From Desulfitobacterium sp050251735 (GTDB lineage Bacteria > Bacillota > Desulfitobacteriia > Desulfitobacteriales > Desulfitobacteriaceae), in NCBI GenBank assembly GCA_050251735.1, contig JBFWMF010000013.1, positions 42,742-106,741 on the forward strand: a DNA stretch of 64,000 bases, written 5' to 3'. The notes under the pieces were generated by a model, which was not told where the DNA came from, ran no database searches, and saw only the letters and a list, made by a program, of their open reading frames with translations. Below, piece by piece: positions 44,988 to 52,998 of this stretch. A program made the translations under genes and the position numbers. Position 1 is the stretch's first letter; the number at the start of each line of letters is the position of its first letter.

Positions 44988-45842
44988 ATGAAAAAAAGAA
45001 TCACGGCCATGTTTTTTAGCGGAACTGGCACCACCCGGAAAATCGTCAGGGGAATTGCTAAAGAGTTAACTGAGCTAGCTGAGTTGATTGAGCTGACTGA
45101 GCTGACTGACCTGGATGGGATGATCTCATTTAATGAAATGGATTTCACCTTGCCCGAAGCAAGAAAGCAGGCTGTTACCTACACGAAAGACGATCTCGTC
45201 ATTTTGGGGGTTCCGGTTATCGCTGGGAGGGTGCCTAACGTTTTGTTAAAATACTTGAACACAGTGAGGGGTCAGGGGGCCTTGGGAATTCCGGTCGTAG
45301 TCTACGGCAATAGAAATTATGATGATGCCTTAATCGAGCTCAAGGATATTATGGAGGACAATGGCTTTGTTGTAATTTCCGCAGGGGCCTTTGTCGGCGA
45401 ACATTCTTTTTCCAAAGAACTTGCCCAGGGACGTCCTGATGATAGGGATATGGCTGTGGTTAGCGAATTTGCCCATCGGATCTATGAGAAAATAAATACT
45501 GAACTATCCTTCGTAGATCTCCAGATCGACGGGATAAAGCCCTACCGTCCCTATTATGTAGCAAAGGACAAAGAGGGCAATCCTTTTGATTTCCGTAAGA
45601 TCACCCCGAAAACCAGTAGCTCTTGTACCGATTGCAAGCTTTGCACCGAACTATGTCCGATGGGCTCCATTGACACTGAGGATGTGTCCCGCTTAACCGG
45701 ACCCTGTATTAAATGTTGTGCCTGTGTAAAAATGTGCCCTGTAGAAGCTAAGTATTTTGATGATGCAGGTTACCTAAACCATAAGCAGGAGTTGGAAGAA
45801 GCTTACACTCTCCGCAGGGAACCAGACCTGTTTGTTGAGTAG
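44988..45842 (+). CDS. EFR1-type flavodoxin-ferredoxin fusion protein
   Basis: This 284-residue protein has an N-terminal flavodoxin-like domain with FMN phosphate loop FFSGTGTTRKIV, then DDLVILGVPVIAGRVPNVLLKYL, and a C-terminal two-cluster ferredoxin domain (CTDCKLCTELCP and CIKCCACVKMCP). EFR1-family proteins shuttle electrons in anaerobes; the partner is unknown. Between residues ~25 and ~45 a run of Glu-Leu-Thr units (LTELAELIELTELTDL) is encoded by a small tandem repeat. ATG 44988 follows GGGGGAAGAGG; ATG 44973 lies before that site. Confidence 0.88.
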   Translation: MKKRITAMFFSGTGTTRKIVRGIAKELTELAELIELTELTDLDGMISFNEMDFTLPEARKQAVTYTKDDLVILGVPVIAGRVPNVLLKYLNTVRGQGALGIPVVVYGNRNYDDALIELKDIMEDNGFVVISAGAFVGEHSFSKELAQGRPDDRDMAVVSEFAHRIYEKINTELSFVDLQIDGIKPYRPYYVAKDKEGNPFDFRKITPKTSSSCTDCKLCTELCPMGSIDTEDVSRLTGPCIKCCACVKMCPVEAKYFDDAGYLNHKQELEEAYTLRREPDLFVE

Positions 45843-45909
45843 ATTCGTGAAAAAGAACGAGCGACCATACCCGTGAAGGGTGGTCGCTCGCTCGTAGTTG
45901 AGCTCAGTA

Positions 45910-47217
45910 TTACTCCCACTCGATGGTAGCGCAGGGTTTAGGGCTTAAATCATAGCAAACTCGATTAATGTCGGGAACTTCTTTTAAAATACGATCCGTA
46001 ATTTTTAGAAGAATGGGCCAGTCGATGGGTTCGATGCTGGCAGTCATGGCATCAATGGTATTGATGGCTCGGATGATCACAGGATACTCATAACTGCGGG
46101 CATGATCCTTGACGCCCACTGATTTGAAGTCGGGGACAATAGTAAAGTATTGCCACACCTTTTTGTCTAAACCGGAAAGCTCAAACTCTTCTCTTAAAAT
46201 GGCGTCGGATTCTCTGACTGCCTCTAGGCGTATTTTGGTAATAGCGCCGAGGCAACGTACCCCGAGACCAGGTCCGGGGAAAGGTTGCCGATAGACCATG
46301 GTTGCAGGCAGGCCTAGCTCAATACCGCAGGCTCTGACTTCATCCTTGAAGAGATGATATAGAGGTTCTACTAACTCAAACTGAAGATCATCAGGTAAAC
46401 CGCCGACATTATGATGGGATTTTACAACGCTGGCGGTTTTCGTACCGCTTTCTACTATATCCGGGTAAATGGTTCCCTGAGCCAAGAATTCGATGCCTTC
46501 CAATTTCCGTGCCTCTTCTTCAAAGACTCGAATAAATTCAGCGCCAATAATTTTGCGTTTTTCCTCCGGATCGGCAACATCTGCCAGCTTGCTCAAGAAA
46601 CGCTCACTGGCATCAACATAAACGAGGTTGGCGTCCATTTGATTCTTAAATACCTCAAGGACACCTTCTGATTCACCTTTGCGCATCAGTCCATGATTGA
46701 CGTGCACGCACACTAACTGTTTGCCAATAGCTTTGAGGAGCAAAGCTGCCACCACTGAGCTATCAACGCCGCCGGATAAGGCGAGTAAAACCTTTTTGTC
46801 ACCCACCTGTCTTTTGATTAGCTCTACTTGATCTTCGATGAAGTTTTTCATATTCCAATTTGGTATTGCTTGGCAGGTATCAAAGATAAAAGAACGCAAA
46901 ACTTCATTCGTCTCGTCGTCGGTTTCCGGCCAGTTTGCTAGAAGATGTTCACCTTTTGCCGGCTCATGATTAACGACCAGAATGGGATAACCGGATGCAT
47001 AGATTCCATGATCAACATCGATTTTTACCCCATCGATGTGATTGTTGGTCCCTCCATTGATAATAATGCCTTTAACGTTTGGCAGCTGGGCAAGCTGCTC
47101 CACTGTAATATCGTGGGGGTGAATCTCACTATATACCCCAAGATTACGAATTGCCCTTGCCATAGCGGAATTATTCCGGCTACCTAGGTCTAATATAACA
47201 ATCATGTCCTGCTTCAT
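45910..47217 (-). CDS. guaA: GMP synthase with degenerate, shortened glutaminase domain
   Basis: This 435-residue protein aminates XMP to GMP. The PP-loop ATPase domain is intact (LLALSGGVDSSVVAALL, SGGVDSS at 148-154), as are the XMP region QPFPGPGLGVRCLG and the dimerisation tail ending SPKPCATIEWE. The N-terminal class I glutaminase domain is reduced to about 115 residues. It keeps LDLGSRNNSAMARAIRNLGVYSEI and IIINGGTNN, but the nucleophile segment (GICYGMQ in normal GuaA) reads GYPILVVNHEP, and the catalytic His position reads NWPE. It should therefore use free ammonia or a separate glutaminase. ATG 47217 follows TTGGAGG; the longer frame to 47298 has no ribosome site. Confidence 0.93.
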   Translation of the reverse strand: MKQDMIVILDLGSRNNSAMARAIRNLGVYSEIHPHDITVEQLAQLPNVKGIIINGGTNNHIDGVKIDVDHGIYASGYPILVVNHEPAKGEHLLANWPETDDETNEVLRSFIFDTCQAIPNWNMKNFIEDQVELIKRQVGDKKVLLALSGGVDSSVVAALLLKAIGKQLVCVHVNHGLMRKGESEGVLEVFKNQMDANLVYVDASERFLSKLADVADPEEKRKIIGAEFIRVFEEEARKLEGIEFLAQGTIYPDIVESGTKTASVVKSHHNVGGLPDDLQFELVEPLYHLFKDEVRACGIELGLPATMVYRQPFPGPGLGVRCLGAITKIRLEAVRESDAILREEFELSGLDKKVWQYFTIVPDFKSVGVKDHARSYEYPVIIRAINTIDAMTASIEPIDWPILLKITDRILKEVPDINRVCYDLSPKPCATIEWE

Positions 47218-47438
47218 TTTTAGCCTCCAAAGGTTAGAGTTTTTTAAATAAGGGAGCTGTTCTCCTGTCTTGTAAACAGTTAAACTCCCCAAAAACATCC
47301 TAACACAGGAGTCGACAACGGTCTATAATTTACAATGGAATTAATATCAAAAAAATCTAAATAAAAACTAGAAATTGAAAGATGTACCGCTGTTATTTAA
47401 ACTAAAAACTGGTATACTATGAATGTAACATCAAACAA

Positions 47439-47788
47439 GGGGACGTTTTAGACTCGCTCGGGGAAGCGGTGGCAAGAGTTGCGCGTCGAGATTCCACCTG
47501 GTCTCGTTAAACGGTGGACCTTAATAGTTAACAACGATAATTACGCTCTAGCAGCCTAAGTGCTCTAGCATCCTGCCTTCAAGGCCTACGATGAGGGGTC
47601 AGGGTGTCAAATTAGTAGGACTGCTCTAATGACAATTCTCGGAGTCATTAGCTAAGATTATCGAGATAGCCTTGGAAGTATCCCGCCTTCTGGAGACCAA
47701 GAGGTGAATTTTAAAGAGAAGGATACACGCGTAGACGCTTTTGTGGCAGCTCTTCGATACAGGGGTGCAATTCCCCTCGTCTCCACCA
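47439..47788 (+). ncRNA. ssrA: tmRNA (transfer-messenger RNA)
   Basis: The 5' end GGGGACG pairs with CGTCTCC before the encoded ACCA 3' end, forming the alanyl acceptor stem, and the T-arm GGGGTGCAATTCCCC is intact. The tag frame begins after TAGTT at 47530 and reads AAC AAC GAT AAT TAC GCT CTA GCA GCC TAA (stop 47557-47559), giving the tag A-NNDNYALAA, where the first Ala comes from the tRNA part. The resume codon therefore encodes Asn rather than the more common Ala or Gly. A TATACT box (47413-47418) lies upstream. It rescues stalled ribosomes with SmpB (26779). Confidence 0.95.
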
Positions 47789-47902
47789 AATAAGCACTTA
47801 ACAATTGATACAATGTGTGGCAATACCCATAAATTTTCCGTTTGGAAAAGTTATGCTTCCTTTTCACTAAGGAAAATATATGGTTCCTTTTTCTACGAAA
47901 TC

Positions 47903-47931
47903 TAGACCTACATTAGTAGGTCTATTTTATT
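47903..47931 (+). terminator. Terminator-like hairpin downstream of ssrA
   Basis: TAGACCTAC (47903-47911) pairs perfectly with GTAGGTCTA (47916-47924) around ATTA, followed by TTTTATT. It is the first of two related hairpins and could terminate ssrA read-through. Confidence 0.75.
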
Positions 47932-48020
47932 ATATAGAACTAAATAGTCAATGAATGAAAATGCAGATGCTTTAGCCATAAGAATCTTAGAAAATATATG
48001 TAACATCTTACATCGAAATT

Positions 48021-48046
48021 TAGACCTACACCTGTAGGTTTTTTTA
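48021..48046 (+). terminator. Second related terminator-like hairpin
   Basis: ACCTACA (48024-48030) pairs with TGTAGGT (48033-48039), followed by a run of seven or more T. It lies in an imperfect copy of the 60-bp segment that contains the first hairpin. Confidence 0.75.
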
Positions 48047-48159
48047 TTCTTATTTAGCCATATTTTATAAACAAATTTTATAGGGATAGTAAGAATAAAA
48101 GGTCTTCTGGCCAGATATGGTGAATTATGTAATATAAAGAATATATAGGGGGGGTAAAT

Positions 48160-50232
48160 TTGTCTTCTTTAGTAGCTCTAAATTGTCAAGACGATATCAC
48201 AACATTTAGGCTTGCACATTATGTACCTTTAGATGAGGTGGATTTAGCAGAACTAACCAAGATAGATATAATTTTAAGTGGACTATATCATTCAGAGAAT
48301 TATATAAATGCCTTAGACCTTGAATTAATTCTTAAAAACGAACTAGGCTGTATTATCAACTCTTCAGAGTTATCAGAGTTATTAGAGCAAGGATATAAAT
48401 TGGGATATATAGCAAAGGTGAGGGGTAAGTACAATTTATCGGATGAAATAAGAAGCAAACTGGATGAACAATTCAGAGTGCAACAAATAAATCAGGAAAA
48501 GGCTATTGAAACTTGGATTGAAAGGGACATATCGCCTTTTTACAATGATTTAAGCGAAGAGATTATTAAAGAGTTAAAAGAAAAGTTGGTTGAATTTCTA
48601 ACAACATTTTTTCTTGCACATGGAGCAGAGAGTGTTGCCCTAATAACTGGCGGAACTCAAATGGAAATTAATTTTAATATTAACGAAGCCATTGAGAGTA
48701 TCGATTTTAAAGTGCCATTTTCAAAAGAAATTGCAAAAGAAAAGTTTGGAGCTTTTTTAGCAAGTGACAATTCTGATGCTGTTAGCTATTTACTTGTTTT
48801 AGCAAATAAGGCTTTTAAGTATCTTTCAACAATATGCGACCCGCAAGTATTAGAGAACCTAAAAAAAATGATGGAAGGAAAGACGGTATATTTGGACTCT
48901 AGTATTGTATACCGGCTTTTAAAGCTCCAGGGTGCATTTCGATATAAGGTAACCTCAGAAGTAGTAAGTCTTTGCAAGGAATACGGGCTAGTCTTAAAGG
49001 TGACAGAGGCAACTCTAAAGGAATTAGAAAGACGAATTAAATTTGATTCTTCTGTTTTAAGGGAGCATCCTACTCCGGTAAATTTATCAGCAGTTGGTTA
49101 TAATTACTTGACTGAAGAAAATTTTATAAGTTCGTATTGGGAATTATCAAAAGAAACAGGGATATCAATTGAAGACTTCATAGCGAAATATTCTTATATA
49201 GACAGGTTAATTGAGGCGGAAAATATCGTCATTGAACCACAAACAATTGAAACTAAAGGAATACTAGAACCAAGAATAAAAGATATACTCAGTAAAATAA
49301 ATCTTCGAGATGACCATGATAAGTCTCCTTCAGCGGCTGAACACGATGCATATATGATTGCTTTAATTGAGTATCAAAGGAATGGTTTAACACTAGATAG
49401 GTTTTTAAGTAATAAGAGCTGGATTTTAACTTCTGACTGGTTTTTAATACGATTTCAAAGAACAGACCATGAATTTAAAAATAAGCAGCCAATTTCTATT
49501 CTACCTTCACAACTAATCAATATATTAAGGTTTATCGAACCTAGAGATAATAGATTCAATGAAGTTTTCCTGGAGTTTTTTTCAAAATCCTTCATTCCCA
49601 CAACTTCAAAGGGTTCTTTGAGTAACGAATCAATTCAAAAAGTTCTTGCTAGGATATCGCAATATAAAGGATACTCACCTCACTTGGCAAAAGAAATTTT
49701 GTCAGACCAACTCTTTACAAAGAAATACTCCCAAAGCCAAACTCAAGGAGAACAGGAAGAATTAATTCATGAATTTATAGTAGAGAAGGCACAGGAGTTA
49801 GAGAATCTTGTAATAGAAAAAGTCGAGACAATCAATCAATTATTGAACAAGTCTGGTGAACTTGAAGATGTTATAAGAGAGAAGGATGAGTATTTAAATA
49901 CGATGTCCCGTGAAGTAAAGGTGTGGCAGGAGCAGGCAACTACGGCAACAATTGAAATAGAATCTCTGTCTATGCAAGTAGCTAACTTTAAAAGGAATAT
50001 TAAGCGAGTACTATGGATAGGGGGATATATATTTATTTCGGTTTTATTTCTTTTTATTTTTACTAAAATTGGCCATACACAAAAGCTTTTGCGGGCTATT
50101 ATACTTACATCAATAACTTTAGGAATTATACCTGTTATTAAATTCTCGTTTGATAGCAAAAAGGCTAATGCCATAGCAATGGTAATAAGTGTAGTCGCAA
50201 CTGTTATTGCGCTCTATTACTCGATTTTATAA
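48160..50232 (+). CDS. Membrane-anchored PIN-like domain protein (probable defence cargo)
   Basis: This 690-residue protein is not one I can name. Residues ~241-460 look like a PIN nuclease core: KTVYLDSSIVYRLL (D246), VTEATLKELERR (E288), SAAEHDAYMIALIEY (D396) and WILTSDWFLIRF (D426) give the four spaced acidic residues. The N-terminal ~230 residues are helical with a winged-helix-like segment (~36-95). A coiled coil follows (~560-625), and three hydrophobic helices end the protein (~628-690). So it is a probable RNase or DNase tied to the membrane. It lies directly upstream of the hsd genes in low-GC DNA. A toxin or abortive-infection role is inferred. Confidence 0.6.
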   Translation: MSSLVALNCQDDITTFRLAHYVPLDEVDLAELTKIDIILSGLYHSENYINALDLELILKNELGCIINSSELSELLEQGYKLGYIAKVRGKYNLSDEIRSKLDEQFRVQQINQEKAIETWIERDISPFYNDLSEEIIKELKEKLVEFLTTFFLAHGAESVALITGGTQMEINFNINEAIESIDFKVPFSKEIAKEKFGAFLASDNSDAVSYLLVLANKAFKYLSTICDPQVLENLKKMMEGKTVYLDSSIVYRLLKLQGAFRYKVTSEVVSLCKEYGLVLKVTEATLKELERRIKFDSSVLREHPTPVNLSAVGYNYLTEENFISSYWELSKETGISIEDFIAKYSYIDRLIEAENIVIEPQTIETKGILEPRIKDILSKINLRDDHDKSPSAAEHDAYMIALIEYQRNGLTLDRFLSNKSWILTSDWFLIRFQRTDHEFKNKQPISILPSQLINILRFIEPRDNRFNEVFLEFFSKSFIPTTSKGSLSNESIQKVLARISQYKGYSPHLAKEILSDQLFTKKYSQSQTQGEQEELIHEFIVEKAQELENLVIEKVETINQLLNKSGELEDVIREKDEYLNTMSREVKVWQEQATTATIEIESLSMQVANFKRNIKRVLWIGGYIFISVLFLFIFTKIGHTQKLLRAIILTSITLGIIPVIKFSFDSKKANAIAMVISVVATVIALYYSIL

Positions 50233-50315
50233 TATTGAACCCAGCTTTATCAGATAATGTCTATGCTAATGCTATAATGATTAAGATATATTTGGACTTA
50301 TAGGAGGAGCAATTA

Positions 50316-51782
50316 ATGCTAACAGGCGAGGTAAGAAATAAGGTAGATAAAATATGGACTGATATTTGGGCTGGGGGGATTACAAACCCTTTAACGGTTA
50401 TTGAACAACTTACTTATTTGATGTTCATACGGTCTTTGGATGAGAAAGAACTGGAGAGCGAAAACTTCGAAGCATTAACTGGACAAGCTATGCCAAAAAT
50501 CTTCCCACAAGACGAAGATGGGCAAGCCATGCGTTGGAGTAAATTCAAGACCAAAGACTCCCGGGAAATTTTTAATATAGTTGGAACAAAAGTATTTCCT
50601 TTTATTAAGGAATTGAACGGGGACAGCAAGACAGCGTTTTCTCGTTACATGGAGGATGCTTTATATTTAATTCCTACGCCACAGGTTTTACAGAAAATCA
50701 TCACCGGGTTAGATGAGTTATATGAGCATGATATTAAAGACCTAGACATGCAGGGTGACCTCTATGAGTATATGCTTGGGAAACTAGCTACGGCGGGTCA
50801 AAATGGTCAATTTAGAACTCCTAAGCATATTCGAGATATGATGGTTCGTTTGCTTGACCCGACACCGGATGATAAAATCTGCGACCCAGCGTGTGGTACT
50901 GCGGGCTTTTTGGTTTCAGCGGCGGAATATATTAGGGAAAAATATGAACCTGTAATGACGGAGAAGCAATGGGAACATTTTGCAGGGGATATGTTTACTG
51001 GATTTGATATGGACCGAACAATGCTCCGGATTTCAGCAATGAATCTGATGCTCCATTCAATTACAAACCCTCAAATTGATTATGTAGACAGTGTTTCTAA
51101 GCAAAATGGTATCTCATCAAAATATGATATTATCCTAGCGAATCCACCTTTCACTGGTACTGTTGATGCAGAGAGTATTAACTATAATCTAAAGACAGTT
51201 TGTGATACCAAAAAGACAGAACTTCTCTTCGTTGCACTTTTCTTGCGGATGCTCCGTAAAGGCGGACGTTGCTCTTGTATCGTACCTGATGGCGTTCTAT
51301 TTGGTTCTACAAAGGCGCATAAAGCTTTACGCAAAGAGTTAGTGGAGAACCATCAACTCCAAGCTGTTATTTCCATGCCCAGTGGAGTATTTAAACCATA
51401 TGCAGGGGTTAGCACGGCTGTTTTGGTCTTTACTAAAACGGGTGCTGGTGGGACTGACAAGGTTTGGTTCTATGATATGAAAGCAGATGGATTTTCCTTG
51501 GATGATAAACGTTCACCCATTGAGGCAAATGATATTCCGGATATACTTGCTCGTTTCCACAACCTTGAGGGTGAAGTTGACCGTATGCCAACAGAGCAAA
51601 GTTTTTTGGTAGATAAATCTGCTATTGAAGCAAATGACTATGATTTATCCATTAACCGGTATAAAGAAGTAGTATATGAGAAGGTAGAATATGATAACCC
51701 GGTGGAGATTATGGCGCGACTTGATAAGCTTAGCATTGTTATTGCCTCCAAAATGGATGAATTGAGGGGGCTTATCGGGTGA
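50316..51782 (+). CDS. hsdM: Type I restriction-modification methyltransferase subunit
   Basis: This 488-residue N6-adenine methyltransferase has an N-terminal HsdM helical domain, the AdoMet motif CDPACGTAGFLVSAAEYI, and catalytic motif IV ILANPPFTG (NPPF). TAGGAGGAGC precedes the ATG and a TATAAT box lies at 50273-50278. Its end overlaps the hsdS start by 4 bp (GTGA). M, S and R genes are in order on one strand, so the system looks complete and active. Confidence 0.96.
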   Translation: MLTGEVRNKVDKIWTDIWAGGITNPLTVIEQLTYLMFIRSLDEKELESENFEALTGQAMPKIFPQDEDGQAMRWSKFKTKDSREIFNIVGTKVFPFIKELNGDSKTAFSRYMEDALYLIPTPQVLQKIITGLDELYEHDIKDLDMQGDLYEYMLGKLATAGQNGQFRTPKHIRDMMVRLLDPTPDDKICDPACGTAGFLVSAAEYIREKYEPVMTEKQWEHFAGDMFTGFDMDRTMLRISAMNLMLHSITNPQIDYVDSVSKQNGISSKYDIILANPPFTGTVDAESINYNLKTVCDTKKTELLFVALFLRMLRKGGRCSCIVPDGVLFGSTKAHKALRKELVENHQLQAVISMPSGVFKPYAGVSTAVLVFTKTGAGGTDKVWFYDMKADGFSLDDKRSPIEANDIPDILARFHNLEGEVDRMPTEQSFLVDKSAIEANDYDLSINRYKEVVYEKVEYDNPVEIMARLDKLSIVIASKMDELRGLIG

Positions 51783-52981
51783 GTAAACTATATGAAATTA
51801 TTGAAAAGCCTCTATCCGGAGAATGGGGTTCCGATGATGATTTAGGTAATGGTATTCCTGTTTTGCGCACTACAAATTTTACGAATGAAGGGGATATTAA
51901 CTATTCAAATGTTGTAACAAGGATAATAGAAGCCCAAAAAGCAAAAGAAAAATTTCTAAATTATGGTGATATTATTATAGAAAAATCAGGCGGTAGTCCA
52001 GCCCAACCGGTGGGTAGAGTAGTTTTTTTTGAAGGTGAAGAGGAAAAGTATCTTTTTAATAATTTTACTTCTGTATTGCGGTTAAAAGATAAAAAAAATA
52101 ATTTCCCCAGATACCTTTTCTATTTCCTATTCTCAAGTTATAAAAAAGGTAAAACAAGAAAATTTCAAAACAAGACAACAGGTATACTAAACTTAAAATT
52201 AGATAGATTTCTTAAAGAAATAGAAATTCCCATTCCACCCCTCGAAACACAAAAACAAATTGCCGAAAATTTAGATACTGCTGCAGAAATCCTTGCCATG
52301 CGGAAACAACAGCTCGCAGAGCTGGATAACCTTATCACATCCATCTTTTATGATATGTTTGGTGACCCTTTAATTAATGAAAAGGGTTGGGACGCTGTAA
52401 TTCTTGGGGATTTGATTACTGTTCTAACTGACTATCATGCCAATGGTAGTTATGAAAGTCTAAGGGATAATGTACAACTATTAGATAAGCCTGACTATGC
52501 TTTAATGATTAGAACAACAGATTTAGAAAATCAAAATTATGAGGATAATGTCAAATATATTACAAAAGAAGCTTACGATTATCTTGAAAAATCAAAGGTA
52601 TTTGGCGGAGAGATTATTATTAATAAAATCGGGAGTGCGGGAAAAGTATATCTTATGCCCTACTTGAATAGACCAGTATCATTGGCCATGAATCAGTTTT
52701 TATTAAGATTTAATGATAAAACTAACGTATTATACGTTTATTATTTTCTCGCTACAGATTTTAGTGAAAAAAATATAAAAGATAGGGTTCGAGGAGCAGT
52801 AACAAAAACAATTACAAAAGATGCGGTAAGAAGTATTCCAATTATATTACCACCGTTATCTCTTCAAACTCAATTTGCCGAAATCGTTACCAAAATCAGA
52901 GAACAAAAAGCCCTTGTACAAAAAGCAATAGACGAAACTCAATATCTGTTTGACAGCTTGATGAGCGAGTATTTTGATTAA
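51779..52981 (+). CDS. hsdS: Type I restriction-modification specificity subunit
   Basis: This 400-residue protein has two target-recognition domains, each followed by a conserved helix: IPIPPLETQKQIAENLDTAAEILAMRKQQL in the middle and LPPLSLQTQFAEIVTKIREQKALVQKAIDET at the end. The first domain begins almost at the start codon (GTG 51779), so the N-terminus is slightly short compared with many HsdS proteins. The domains set the two halves of the DNA target, which cannot be predicted here. It is coupled to hsdM by a 4-bp overlap. Confidence 0.92.
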   Translation: MSKLYEIIEKPLSGEWGSDDDLGNGIPVLRTTNFTNEGDINYSNVVTRIIEAQKAKEKFLNYGDIIIEKSGGSPAQPVGRVVFFEGEEEKYLFNNFTSVLRLKDKKNNFPRYLFYFLFSSYKKGKTRKFQNKTTGILNLKLDRFLKEIEIPIPPLETQKQIAENLDTAAEILAMRKQQLAELDNLITSIFYDMFGDPLINEKGWDAVILGDLITVLTDYHANGSYESLRDNVQLLDKPDYALMIRTTDLENQNYEDNVKYITKEAYDYLEKSKVFGGEIIINKIGSAGKVYLMPYLNRPVSLAMNQFLLRFNDKTNVLYVYYFLATDFSEKNIKDRVRGAVTKTITKDAVRSIPIILPPLSLQTQFAEIVTKIREQKALVQKAIDETQYLFDSLMSEYFD

Positions 52982-52998
52982 ATGCTGAGGTGATTTCA

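Larger units (their letters stand above)
47789..48159. other. 371-bp AT-rich junction between ssrA and the mobile region
   Basis: This gap holds a candidate transposon end from 47814 (TGTGTGG), three similar short motifs (ATACCCATAAA at 47823-47833, TAGCCATA at 47973-47980 and 48055-48062), two related terminator-like hairpins (47903-47924 and 48024-48039), and an 11-bp inverted repeat TTTTATTCTTA (48042-48052 and 48090-48100). No open frame in it looks real. Confidence 0.6.

Noticed and set aside
47218..47438. A possible purine riboswitch in front of guaA.
   Set aside because: No purine-riboswitch core was seen on the - strand; only short AT-rich hairpins are present.
47626..47867. Two - strand open frames of 65-69 codons across ssrA.
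   Set aside because: They lie within the tmRNA gene, whose structure explains the sequence.
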